Source: Haemonchus contortus (Eukaryota; Nematoda; Chromadorea; Rhabditida; Trichostrongylidae). Taken from it: DNA of 64,000 nt. A program made the position numbers and the translations under genes. The number at the start of each line of letters is the position of its first letter. Position 1 is the first letter of the stretch. The notes under the pieces are model-generated. The model ran no database searches. It had not been told where the DNA came from and saw only the letters and a program-made list of their open reading frames with translations. This document shows positions 15,001-26,300 of the stretch, piece after piece. The DNA lies in assembly GCA_000469685.2 (NCBI GenBank), contig LS997565.1, positions 41,565,166 to 41,629,165 of the forward strand, given 5' to 3'.

Positions 15001-15586
15001 GTCGTCACGCTTGGACTACGACGTGAAACCCAAAGAAATGGCAACATAATCACCGCCGTTCTTGAGAAAAAGCCTGAAGGTTCTTTAGGTAAGTACGAGG
15101 AGTTGAAGAAGATTTGAGGTTCGACGATCCTCTTTCTCGTCTTCCCTTCCTTTTCGTCACTTCATTGCTGAGTCATAGAGTTGTCGAGGAATAATGTTGT
15201 GGAAACAACTATGCCCCTCTTCCTTTCTCAGCCCATCATAGTTACCTTGCTCTCTCGATTACTAGGCATTTCAGGCTTGTCACTGGCGAAACGAACCGGT
15301 TCTGATGGTATTTTTATCAGAATGATCGCTGCAAATTCGTCGGCGGCAATAGAAGGTGTGCTGCCTGTCTGTTTCGGACCACTTCTTACTGTTCTGGGTT
15401 TTCATTCGAGAGCCTGGCCTGCTACATAAATCATTACCATCTTTTCCAGGCAGTCTACGTGTTGGTGACCGTCTTTTGTCGTTGGACGGTGAGAGCGTTA
15501 CAGATCTCACACCGACAGCGATTCTGGAACGATTGCGTGCCATACAGGGCGCCGTACACATTACCGTTTCCCGGGACCCGCAATAA
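1..15586 (+). CDS. FERM and triple-PDZ scaffold protein, 33 exons, 5' truncated
   Basis: Exons: 1-94, 163-249, 693-873, 965-1205, 1888-2021, 2090-2187, 2268-2396, 2695-2804, 3359-3557, 3671-3759, 3824-3898, 3995-4066, 4983-5085, 5177-5324, 5782-5962, 6508-6615, 7267-7422, 7488-7558, 7639-7707, 9017-9174, 9999-10208, 11071-11162, 11223-11327, 11835-11985, 12277-12360, 12459-12594, 13367-13481, 13723-13796, 14549-14624, 14707-14844, 14932-15088, 15275-15355, 15450-15586 (TAA). All junctions are GT-AG and the sum is 4059 nt in one frame. The start lies upstream of the window. Residues 1-480 are acidic and Ser/Thr/Pro-rich. FERM spans about 485-815 (F1 with FGLSFMKDGEHFFLEDHQRL; F2 with AEHKFIQ; F3 with LWIAIMPRGIGIYE and FVKFAASQHRFM). 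PDZ1 is about 925-1020 (GLGLTLV), PDZ2 1180-1262 (SLGVQIA), PDZ3 1268-1349 (GLSLAKR). The protein ends just after PDZ3, with no phosphatase domain. By family it should be a cortical membrane-cytoskeleton adaptor; architecture resembles FRMPD2 or PTPN13 without its catalytic part. Any KIND domain would be off-window. Exon 3 could start at 696 instead of 693. Confidence 0.93.
3586..3664. repeat. 41-bp tandem duplication at an intron 3' end
   Basis: Inside intron 9 of the FERM-PDZ gene two copies (3586-3623 and 3627-3664) share the pattern ACTG..TGAAGT.TTACAGGTTG.ACTAATG followed by T-rich sequence. The second copy runs into the TTTCTTTAAG acceptor used for exon 10. The duplication therefore copies a branch-site/pyrimidine-tract-like segment and its internal TTACAG, which could serve as a cryptic acceptor. 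Confidence 0.7.
8081..8613 (-). mobile_element. Tc1/mariner-type MITE copy A (intron of FERM-PDZ gene)
   Basis: This 533-bp segment is flanked by TA on both sides. It begins CAGTAGCGCTTAAAAGT and ends ACTTTTGAGCGTTACTG, an inverted terminal repeat. Its interior is the reverse complement of the copy around 37869-38327. It has no coding capacity. TA duplication plus a CAGT-starting terminus is typical of Tc1/mariner-mobilised non-autonomous elements. Confidence 0.8.
8736..8755. repeat. Homopolymer C20 tract
   Basis: Twenty consecutive C residues lie in the large intron between FERM exons 19 and 20, about 120 bp after MITE copy A. Such tracts are prone to slippage and sequencing error. No coding consequence, because it is intronic. 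Confidence 0.9.
11511..11625. mobile_element. Imperfect fold-back element
   Basis: The left arm CTGCTTTTATAGTCCA pairs with the right arm TGGACTATGAAAGCAG, and the GC-rich interior (GCGAGCGACTAGTCGCC against the region of GCGATCAGTCGCG) continues the pairing with mismatches. About 115 bp in the intron between the two halves of PDZ1. No open frame. It looks like a small fold-back MITE. Confidence 0.6.
12739..12997 (-). mobile_element. tRNA-derived SINE, copy 1
   Basis: On the minus strand the element starts with a tRNA-like head: an A-box-like TGGTGTAATGACGAGTGGC and an intact B box GGTTCGAATCC. The shared family body follows (CCGGGGTCAGTGAATTGACACC, then AAAAGCACTAACTGG). It lies in an intron of the FERM-PDZ gene, opposite in orientation. 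Other copies in this window define the family. Confidence 0.78.
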
Positions 15587-17649
15587 TAAAGTCCCTCTAC
15601 AGTATTGGATACTGTATTTTAACTGCTAATCCTCCCTTGACTGTATACTGCTTCTTATATCTCTATAGTCATAAGGAAGTGGGCACACTGAAGAAGTGGA
15701 GGGTGCCTATGGAAGCACTGCGTATCCCCGCAGGTACTCTAAGAGATCCACAAATGAGAGTTGGATAGTTCTTAGGGGACCTACCCATGTATTCAGTGTC
15801 CCCTCCAATGCATTAAGATGCTTGTTGATTTACGAGGCGATTTCCGCTCATTTTCTATCGGTTTAGATCTGTAAATTTCGAGTACACATTATCAGACCTA
15901 CTTACCTATTTACTGCTATACGCTCCTCTGTGTTTTTGTTATTACATACGTGCCTTAAGGTGTTTGCTCATCGATATTCGATTGTAGTGTAATATTTTGC
16001 GATAATCGACGATATTTTGTGATATTTCGTATGTGTGCTTCGTGTGTGTGCATGTGTTTCAACAGTGACAGTCGGCAACCTTAATCCTGTGTGAATTCAC
16101 GTCCATGACGTCCTTTTTTTTCGTATACGTGTGGGGTCTTATAAGTGACGCCATAATAGTATACATTTGTAGTAATTAGTTGCCGTAATTATTATTATTA
16201 TTAAGTAATATTCCATAATTCAGTGGCACTTATTTAGCGCACCATATCTATCTCCAAATTCAGGTGCTTTGTGTTCGTGATTAGAACAGATACATAAGTG
16301 AGACGATATTAACGATGAATTTCTATACTTGCCCCGCCACGATAAATAATTATTTCACAACATACTATGATTATTATGCAATAAAGAGTATATTGATTAA
16401 TAAAATACTGTTAACTTTGATTTTCTATGATCTCATTTGGTTACTCGTTTTTCTCAACACATGACGAACACTGTTGTCGCACCGTGCAAGCGGAAAATCG
16501 TGCAGAAACCGGTGTCTAAAGTAGCATTTATACTCGCTACAATCCCACTGAGAAGTCAGAAAAGGCCGCCAACCGATCTCCTGGTATTGCTGTATATAGC
16601 GTACACCATTTGTATTTTAAAAAATCAACTGGCAATGGACAGTCATCATGGGATAGCCAGCTTGTCCGATGGACGTAGTGCCATACATCGGCTCAATAGA
16701 CCGAACACTTAGTTCCTCTAAGAAAGGGGTGTAGGTTGTATCAAAGAGCGGAAGTCAATATCCTTTTTGGACAAGCCGAGTGGGCCGAAAAGCGTCGTCC
16801 TCGAGAGGAGACTTGAGATTCTCAGCGGTTAAGCAGTTCGCCTTACTTGTGAAAGGTCGGTATCGCGTTATGATCTGATCGATCTACTACAATCAGGGAG
16901 GTTCAATAGCTAGTCATGTCTCCCTCACTCTTTCTCAGCAACTTTTTCGGTCTGTCAACTCTCACTCATTGTTTTTTACAGTATACAAACAGCATGGATA
17001 CGGTACGGTTCCATCATCGACGCTCCCAGTTCACAACCCAGGTTTTGGAAAGTCTGGTTAGTACGAATGATCGCTTCCGAGATGTCAGTCTCAAGAGCGT
17101 AGTGGTTAAGTAGCTTGGCTTACTCGGGAAAGGTGAAGTGTTCGGATCTCCGGCAGTGGTCATATGGTTGATGTGGACTTCTTGAGAAAGTTAGTTTGTC
17201 ATTCTCAAAGGGTCCATTTATGGATATGAAACGGTGTTTGCATATGACGGAGTTCTATATGTCTTGATCCAACCGACAGATGTAGTTTTAGGTGGTAGTT
17301 TTTTTCTGAAAACACCCGGGCCTTTCATACAGGGCCCTTCACCAGAGCATTACTGGCCAAAAAGTTGTAGAGAGAATGGAACCTCTCCATAATTGGCAGC
17401 CAGCACCGTAATATCCTCAACCATGAAAGGAAAAACGTTTGCTATAAGAAACCCAAGAAGGACGATTCTTGACCGTGCTTGCTTGGTCTCAGCTTTGAGT
17501 CACTAAGCTCTCAGGTCACATCATGAGTCAAACCCCTTCGGCCTGCCCGAGTTGAGTGGCAGCCGCCTCACCATATTAGCCTCAACAACCCGGGACCTGC
17601 AGTGATAAAGTCCCTCTGCAGTGTAACTCTACATGTGGGTGTTGATAAA
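15587..17649. other. Intergenic region after the FERM-PDZ gene
   Basis: AATAAA at 15585-15590 overlaps the stop codon and another occurs near 16379, so the true poly(A) site is undecided. Open frames here (16437-16712, 16916-17113) have no splice context or recognisable product. Two weakly similar stretches near 16815 and 17091 share GGTTAAG..GCTTACT..GAAAGGT and may be old tRNA-derived fragments. Confidence 0.4.
17589..17624 (+). repeat. 36-bp echo of the last FERM-PDZ exon end
   Basis: The segment CCCGGGACC.GCA..GATAAAGTCCCTCT.CAGT matches 15570-15606, which covers the last codons, the stop codon and the first 3' UTR bases of the upstream gene. Only a few mismatches are visible. Flanking bases do not match. 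Either a small duplication of the terminal exon or a dispersed repeat that supplies the stop/poly(A) region of the gene. Confidence 0.5.
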
Positions 17650-17935
17650 GGATTGAGTTTTTGGCTTCAGTCAATCCCGTCTGAGTGATGCGTCCCCGCA
17701 CTCGACTTCCATTCAGAATCGCAGTGGCGCCATGAGTGCTTATGTGGCCTATGCAGTGACCTGCGGTGGCCAGCCAATGTACAAGTCAGTGCTTTTATCC
17801 TCCCAGACGAGTCTGGTACTAATTCACCGACCCCGTACGGATGGAAGGCTTGGTTGGCCTAGGCAGATATCGACTCGGGATTCGAGCCCGTAACCGTGCG
17901 TGTGAGATTGTGTGCTACTTCCCACTACACCACCT
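17650..17935 (-). mobile_element. tRNA-derived SINE, copy 2
   Basis: Minus-strand head has GGTGTAGTGGGAAGTAG and the B-box-like GGCTCGAATCCC. The body carries the family signatures (GTCTGGGAGGATAAAAGCAC in the minus sense) and the 3' segment GATTCTGAATGGAAGTCGAG. Intergenic. Confidence 0.8.
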
Positions 17936-18675
17936 TCGCCCTAATACCTAATTATTCTGATTAATCTACTGAACAGTCTTAGTTCGACTAGAATAAAACA
18001 TTTGGCGCTGATCCACTAGACTGTTTCCTCTTCTACACTTCTCATTTTTTATTATAATAACTTCAAAGATCGGCAATTGAGTGAGTATGATTCTAGATGA
18101 GCACTTCATGTAACATGGCACAAAGTAAATGAGAAAACAAAATAACCTGCATGAAATAGTGAGCATGCGAACTATGAGAAACAACTAAAATAGAGATCAA
18201 TGAGTATTAAGGTATTAATAATAATGATCTGAGATAACAACTATATTAATAACAAATCGGAACCGCACCCGATGGCATTGTAATAAAGTCACTTCTTCTG
18301 ATGAGAACGTTTCGACGTTGGATTCGCATTCGCCTTCTGTAAAGCACGATGTTCTAGACCCAAGTAGTGCTATATGTTTGAATTTTCTTTTTCATAAGTT
18401 ACAAAAGATCTTAATAATGCAAAAAGGTCAGCAGAACGGAACGGTCTAAAACGGAACGGAAACCTGCCACATACACGAGTATTGGCAGAACGGAAACGTT
18501 AAGTACTTCAATTAGAACCTCGAGCCCTTGGATTAGATTTGAGATTCCAATTGAGGTGCTAAGATTATCCATTGCTTATTCAGGGCTTTACTCAAAAAAT
18601 TGGGGTAAAATTTTTGCTACGAGCCCTCGAATGGAATCGTAGAAATAACCGTTGCCCTTCCCTGTAATCTTTTAA

Positions 18676-20103
18676 CCCATTGACGACACCTTGACGCGCA
18701 TGCGCGTAAAGCCTTGCAGACCGCGAGGGACCGAGTGACGCGCATGCGCGTCAAGGTTTTGTCACCACTCCTTTTTTGCGAGATCGCAACTTTTTGGAAT
18801 TTTTCTGTGCTTATTCAATAGACAAAACATTAAAACTCCTACAAACAACGTGGTCCATGATCGGAGCAATTATGGTTTATTCCAGCAAAGATCTTCCAAA
18901 CCTTGTAAAAGTCTCATCTTAAAGTGAACTTTGACTTCCTTTTCAGAACAAATACATAAATAAAGCATAGAATTAATCATAAGTACTTAAAGACAAGGCA
19001 CAATAACTTAAAAGGATTACGTTTCTACGCGACGAGACTTGTGTTTTTTATTGAAACAATCAATCCAAAATAACTTTGAACCTACTGCAACGTGTGTTGA
19101 CCCTCTTTGTTTTTTTTCAATACCCTAGCAAATCCTTGCTCTTTGGACATTGCTGCGTAACACTCTCTACACTCCTCATCCTGTTGATTCCCTTTAGACC
19201 TCTAGGTACCTCCTCCAACACATGTCGCTAGAGTGACAATGACGACTCAGAATTTAGCCATAATCAACATTTAGCAGAGATTGGACCACTTCTAGTTTGA
19301 AGTCATTGAGCCTGATATTCTTCGCCACACCTTTGTACAGCTTCCAAGAGTTTACAACCCCAGCCATTTTATAGGTGTTGCTTTCGAGGAGTTCTTTGTC
19401 GTTGATGTTATAAGAATTTGCAATTGGCCAGGCGACAATGGGGAGCACGACTTGTCTGCACTTGTCTTAACGAGGCAGTGGAAATTCACATATTCCAGGT
19501 TACACTAATAGCAAGCAAAATTTCTTTCTACCCCCAGTTCTCCTTTTCCTACAGCCTTCTAGGCCTCTAAGTGGCAATTTCCTGTCTTTGCTTTACATGT
19601 GCAAAGGTGTTTCTATATCGCTAAGAGAGAGCAAACAAGCAGAGCACCACGCTGTCGACTACTCTTTTCATTCACCAACATAATACACTTTTGACGTTGC
19701 CTCTCATCTTTGGCTTCCAAAAAGTGGGGGGACGGTCAAGTCGTGCGTCCGAGGCTGCGCGCGGCAAATTGCGCGGCGAAACCCATACGTATTCTGACGA
19801 TTTTAGCGCCTATTATTTGGGCCCAATTTTGAAGTACAGTGAAATAGTAGGGTTAGCTGACCTTACTATTACCTTACTTCAGACTTGGGCCCCAATGATA
19901 GGCGCCGGAGTCGTCCAAATTTGCCACGAACTTCGCCGCGCAGTTTGCCGCGCGCACCCTCGGACGCACGACTTGACACACACCCCAAAAAGTGCACCTC
20001 GTGGGACATCTTGACGCGCATGCGCGTCAAGCTGGCTGTGCCCGCCAAAACGCTCATGTCCCACGCGGCCGAAAAATCCTAAAGGCGCGCTGTCGTCAAT
20101 TGG
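18676..20103. mobile_element. piggyBac-type non-autonomous element flanked by TTAA
   Basis: The left end reads TTAA then CCCATTGACGACACC; the right end reads GCTGTCGTCAATTGG then TTAA, so inverted termini are bracketed by the target sequence typical of piggyBac elements. Subterminal palindromes TTGACGCGCATGCGCGTCAA (near 18692 and 18736, and near 20011) recur at both ends. The 1428-bp interior is AT-rich and shows no transposase frame. It contains a second, GC-rich fold-back at 19725-19996. Confidence 0.72.
19725..19996. repeat. GC-rich fold-back nested in the piggyBac-type element
   Basis: Left arm (GTCAAGTCGTGCGTCCGAGG, then GCGCGCGGCAAATTGCGCGG, and GGGCCCAA) is repeated inverted on the right (TTGGGCCC, then CCGCGCAGTTTGCCGCGCGC and CCTCGGACGCACGACTTGAC). 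The arms are about 110-130 bp with an asymmetric AT-rich centre. Open frames on both strands here are artefacts of the palindrome. Confidence 0.72.
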
Positions 20104-20300
20104 TTAATGGGGCAGACAGTCTCATGGGTGTAGATGGGGAGTGACCACGTATTTAGCGTAGTTCATGGCCTGCTTCCAACAATTTTCTAGCTCGAAAAAG
20201 TCTGGAACCTCACTCCTGAAGGGTGACTTACATGCAGTTAGAACTATTCGATCCAATTATTCTATCATATCGACTTAATTTTTCATATAAATAAAGGAAA

Positions 20301-23300
20301 TCATACCGGGACAGGCGGAACCGAATCAAGGAATTTCGAGCCGCCGACGCGTTCAGGAGGCTTTGGAGCACTAGAACATTTTGATGTCGTAGAAAAAGAC
20401 GATTTCCTGGAATTTGCAGAACGAGCTTGTGAGTTCGACGCAGTTGGGCCACTTGCTTGCCCCGACATATTCGCAGGCGGCGATATTTCACTGAGCAATA
20501 CTGGCGGAGGTGGTGGTGGTGGTACTATAAGGTTGGGTGGTGGAGGTGGAAGTAACGGTGCTCCGAAATTTGGTAAAGGGTGTACAGGAATAGGCGTCGC
20601 CCAGTTCATCGGATACATTCCTGAAAAGAAATCAAGAACAATCGCGCCTTCTTGAACACAAAGCTATTAAACATGAAACAACCATTAAAAAAAGCGACTG
20701 TACCGAGCTGATCTGGGAAGGGAGGTGGTGGGAAGGCATATGGCCACCGGGGAGTTGCTTGATTTGGTGGAATTCCAGAAAAATTGGTAGGATACTGCGT
20801 CGTAGAGGGGAATCCGGTATTATTCGGAGGTAGACCTTGGCTGGACGATGGATTAATATTTTCCTGACCACTAAATAATGCGACCGAGCAATGGAAAAAG
20901 TTCATCGCAAATTAATCCATCGAAATTCTTACCCTGACTGATGGCCTGCTCTTGACATCGGTCGTCGTACAGGATCATCTTGACCACGCCTATAGGCAGG
21001 TCTGCAAATTGAATGACATGATAATCCCATGAAAACTAGACATTAGCAAGTTGCGATGCCATATTCTTACAGATCTTCCTCTTCATCGGATTCCTGGCGA
21101 GGAGTTCGACACGTTCCATCTTCGTATTGTGCAGGTGACCTCATTGGAGTATGTCCAGCATATCCTTAATTTCAAAGGCGTGCGCTCATAAGAAAGGAAC
21201 ACTGATGCCTATCAAAGGAATTCGGAAACACGGTCCCACTAGCTCACTTGTGCACCACAACTTTTCACTGGTTAACGTGGGAGAGAGAACTGAAACAGAC
21301 GATGACAACGCCCACTCACACAACCCTCGAGGTCTTCTACCAATCATGCCTTCAGGCTTCTGGTGCTAATCTATCCCGTTTTGGGATGCGCCCCGAATTC
21401 AATTTTCAACCAGAATAAAAGCGGAACGCTGGGTGCATAATAAGGCTTGCGCCTTGCCTTGTGGTGACCAGCTGATACAGAAGGCAAAATATTTGCCGGA
21501 TGGATTAGCCTGTTACGAAGTAATCGACTTTAAAGGAAGCCCGAGCTCCAATTCCCAGACGACGGGTACGATTGAGCGCATAGGACGCCACTTGACTCTG
21601 CACCACTTTTACCAAACATTCAGAAACTGGTCATGGAAATTGAATTGTACCTGAACGGTCGTTGTCCCCGTTGGAGTGAGATGATGGAGCAGCCTGAAGC
21701 ATCACGATTAGTTGTCACTCAAGAACACACGAAACTTGATTAATAAAGGAATTGCGCCAAAGATTTTCTTTCTGAAAAATTTAGAATATATTAAAACATC
21801 TTTTCAGAAGAGTGAGATGCTTGTAGGCTTCGTTCCTGCAGAGCACAGAAATCTAGTTTCACAGCGAATTCGTCAACTACGCGAGCGGCCACATTCTGGG
21901 GGGGGGGGGGGGGGTGTTCACCGTTCGAAACTTCAAAGACCGTAGATCTTTCTATGGACGATTTTCACGAAACCGAGAATGTTTTGAAAAAAAAAAGCTA
22001 ATAGATTTCCACTTCTGCTTCAACTTTCGATGTTCATTTGAGAAATTTAGTCGAGAAAAGAAACCGATAGGAACTCTACCAGGAAATCAAAATTCGGACT
22101 TTTCGACAGGTTTAAAGAAGGATTTCGAATGAGGAAAGTCTACGCTTATTAGAAAATTTCCAAGCTACCAAAGAGAATAACTTGATAAACGACCTTGCCC
22201 TGTGGTGGCTCCCTATACCGTTTGATGCAAGCTTGCTCACCTATGAATGAATTTCAGGATATGCTTACACTACTGCTTACACTTAGTTTACACTTAATCA
22301 AAAAGGGTCGAAATTTCAACCTTACTTATTCCCAAGCTTTAAACATACAAGGCAGTTCTTGAGTTAATACGCTGGGTGATGGCGCAAAAAGCGATGCCGT
22401 GACTGCAAAGTAGGAAATTTTTCTCGATTGAGGGACCTCCTTTCCAATGACTGATCAACAATTTGAAAAATGATGAACTGAAATCATAATTTTCTTCCTG
22501 TATTTGGCTCTTCAGAGAAAGAAGTTATTACTCACATTTCGATAACGACTCCTCGAACGACCATCAGATCCATCTTGTTGATTTCGGGAAGGAGGAGGTG
22601 GAGATGAAGCGAATGGCTCTGGTGTGCGAGATCCATATCGCGGTGTGCACGCACCGCTTCCATGTACTTCAGAATCATAGCACGGTGTTTGACCCGATGA
22701 GCGAGATCTAGTATTGTAATACGGTGTTTGTCCACCATGTCTTGAAGTCCGGAACCCGGGATCGCAATGTGGTGCTTCGCTTTCATTAGCCGGAGTTCGA
22801 CCACAAGAATTGTAGTAAGGAGTCTGACCTCCTTGAGTAGGCGTTCGAACGCCAGAATTGTAGTATGGAGTGGGACTTTCTTGACCAGGCGTCCGGTTAC
22901 CCGAATTGTAATACGGAGTCCGACTTCCGTGAGCAGGTGTTCGACTACCCCCTTCGCAATAGGGAGTCCGATTTCCTTGAGCCGGCGTTCGACTACCGGA
23001 ATCATAATTGCGACTTCCTTGACTAGGTGTTCGTGGTCTAAGATCGTAACGAGCGTGTTGATTCCATTGAGATGATGTTTGACTTCGGTCTTCGGAGCCG
23101 TGCGATGGTGAACCATTACAGTACTTTGGAAAATTCCCTGCGTAGGAACCATAACTTGGTGTCCGAGATCCGTAGGGCGTCGCAGAGGGATGAGCCGGTG
23201 TTTGCCTGCCAGAAATGGGGGCGTGACCGGGCGTGAATCCGGAAGCAGCACCATAGGAAGTGTCTTTGGGAGTACAAGAGCCGGGCTAAAAAGTTAATTT

Positions 23301-26300
23301 CAGAGACCTCTCCTCGAACAATCAATCGAGAATGAACTCGTATAATGCTAGGAAAAAATCTCCTGTTTGTTTTCAAATATCCAGTCTGAAACGAACTATC
23401 AATACATTTTACAAAAGACAGTCGTGGAATCTAGACTGCTAGTGAGGCTTACGGCATACAGAAAAAAACCTACCCATGCCATAGGTCCTGGGCTAGGGGT
23501 AACCTGAAAAGTGTGAAGATTACGAAACACACCAAGACGTTTGTATAAAAAGTGACGCACCCTTCGATTGGATGGTGGAGGAGACGAGTCATCCCCAAGC
23601 AGAGCATCCTGTCTGCCCCTTGTATTATGTGACATAACCGATCGTGACGTATGGATTCCTCCAGCATCTGCGTTTTTGAGAGCATACATCATGTAAACTT
23701 CTGAATCGCACATTTCAATAGAAATTTCTTACCTGATATATTGGATGCATTCGCATGAGCCTGAATGGTGGATGAGCCACTCGTTCCCTGAAGATTTGCC
23801 TAAAAAGCGTTTATATGGAATCAAAAAGAGCGTATATGGGATCAAAAAAACCGTTGGTACTTTTCACATAACAATCTATCAGAATATATCATTTAAAATG
23901 GCTAGAGGAACTTAAAGAAGCAAATAAACAAAAGTTCAAGTTGTTCATTGCATAGTTAACTAAATACGTCCCTGCCGCAGATCGCTTCTCAATGACCTAG
24001 AAGACTGATCCTAGGATTCATTCCTTTCCATATTTTAGATGAGGTCTTGTTGGCGGCCTACTCAGTGATCGAAAAATATAGTAGTGGTTGCTGCTAAGCA
24101 TTTCAGTTGTTGTTGCTTGCCAACGTCGCGCTTTTCCTTCTGCTCAGCTCTCGAGGGGTCGTTCAGCATATTAGCATCTTGACCTACACTCTGTTAGCTA
24201 GAACCTTAAGAGATATCGGTTCTGTTTATCGTAAAGAGAGCATCAGGTAATTATCCGTTTCTGATGAACATCGTCCTCGATGAAATCAGTCTAAGCCGGT
24301 CTTTCCACAAGAGCTGTCGAACTCGGCCATCATTCGTTCCGCCTGCTCATTGTTCGGCATTACAGGCATGATGTCACCAGCAAAGCGAAGATGATGTGAA
24401 AGAAGCCACCTTCACAACTGCATTGAAAAGTATGGGCGAGATGGCAGACCCTTTTCCCGCTGATGTCCTCCTTGCGGAACGGCGGAATTCGGTCATGAAA
24501 ATGTTATAGGGTTCACGAAGCACTCTTACATATTGTGTCGGAACACTCCCTGCCCAAGGCTTTAATTACCGCTTCCTTCTCGACGGACTCAAAGCCACCT
24601 CTAAACTGGTGAACGCCAGACATAACGGCATTCCGTATTCTCGTGATACGTCAGTGAGTTTTGTGACAACCGATCGAATGGATCTGATCGATTGTACTGA
24701 ATCCTTATCGAAGCCCTGCTTACTCGATGTCTGCCAATATACCACTTTCCCTTTCTTCAGATATCCTGATTTGATCCAATCGCGACCGGAGTCCGTAAAT
24801 TCTTCAGCAATGTCATGGCACGTCGAAATTCGGGACAAGGGAATTGAAGGAACACCTATAGGTCTTGCCTTGGATGGTCAGTAGGCAGGTAGAAATGGCT
24901 GTCGAAGAGATCAGCGTATAAGTCGTAGATTATTCTCCCCTCTGCCCTTTGCTTAAAGTAAGCACTACGGATGGAAGTCATCTTGGTTTGCAATTGGGGA
25001 AGCTCCTACAAACTTCGCGAATGCTCATCCTAGAGTCGGTGGCTTCGGTCATGATTGTCTCTCTTCAAGATATTCCTTTATCGTTACCCTCCAACGCTTC
25101 GCTAGTTCGGGCGTTGGTGTTTCGAGCTGAAAAAGGAAGAGAGGTTATCGTTTCTTGCCTGCAAAATGAAGGAAAGGACAAGAATAGGCGGTAGTCGTAA
25201 GGGGCTAGACCGGAGCCACATGGGGAAGCGGTGAAATTTTTCAAGCTGAGTCTCAGGATTTCAAGCTGTGTTGTCATCGAGACACGTGTTCTTGCATTGT
25301 CGTGGAGCAGGAAGGGTTCCGAAGAGGTTACCTTGAGCGTTTCCACCAAAGTTTGCAGCTGACTACGCTAGACCTCGCTCGTAACCGTGGCGTTGGGAGG
25401 GGGGAGCTCTCAGTGCATATTCCACTTACATCGCTTAAGTACATAGTATAATCTTCTTAGTGGACAGATATAATCTCACCGCCAATTCAACCCTTCTCAA
25501 TGGATCCAGCCACTGATGCCTCCGCTTGTAATTCAGGAAAAGAGACCACTTCTCATCTCCAGTAATAAATTTTTCAACTAGTCCGTCCGGCAGGGTGGGA
25601 GAGAAGTTGTAGACCGTACTCCCGAGCGTTCTATTCTAAGAACTGGTCAAATCACGAAGAATACACCGGAAGAACTTCAGAACTTCTCCGAGGGAGCGAA
25701 AATATCTGTTCACCGAATCTTTAAAGCAGCCGAGTGTGATCGAAAGGAGTAAGGAGATTGTAAGGATTCGCTTCGGTCAGAGAGCGCAGCTGATCAAAAT
25801 TCAGGGCAGATGGCACTTATGAGCGAGTTTTGTCCCCCAAGTCGAAATTTCCGGAGCGGAGGAAACCGATGGTACCACTTCGTCAACGTGCGATGGGAGG
25901 GACAACACTAGAACCCAACGCTGCGTAAATTTTGTGGATACTCCAACTGGGTTGCGGACTAATTGAACTCACGCAGTTTAGCGCACAGCAGCACTGCGTC
26001 TGCTATTTTTTGAGTATATCAGCAGCTTAGGCAGACGTAATCCATATATCAGCAAGAATTCCCAATGGGATTACAGGGCTCCAATGACCGGACCACGAGA
26101 TAAATTTGAACCCACAGAAAAAAAAATCGGCACAAAAGTTCGAGACAACCTACAGTAGCGCTCAAAGTATTCGGCCAAATGCTTCTTCACTCAAACTTTT
26201 CAGCCATAACTCCTTTCCTACTGGATCTAATCAAGCGAGATTCCAATATGTGTAGCATTGGTGTATTGTGAATACTTACCACTATTAACATCGAACCCAG

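Noticed and set aside
19691..20082. Several overlapping frames of 60-107 codons on both strands
   Set aside because: All fall in the GC-rich palindrome nested in the TTAA-flanked element; the absence of stops comes from base composition.
22532..23254. A 240-codon minus-strand frame (MVLLPDSRPVTPP...)
   Set aside because: It is an out-of-frame shadow of the S/T-P repeat exon. The SRTP frame is the one that joins neighbouring exons in phase, and the repeated codons explain why the other frame stays open.
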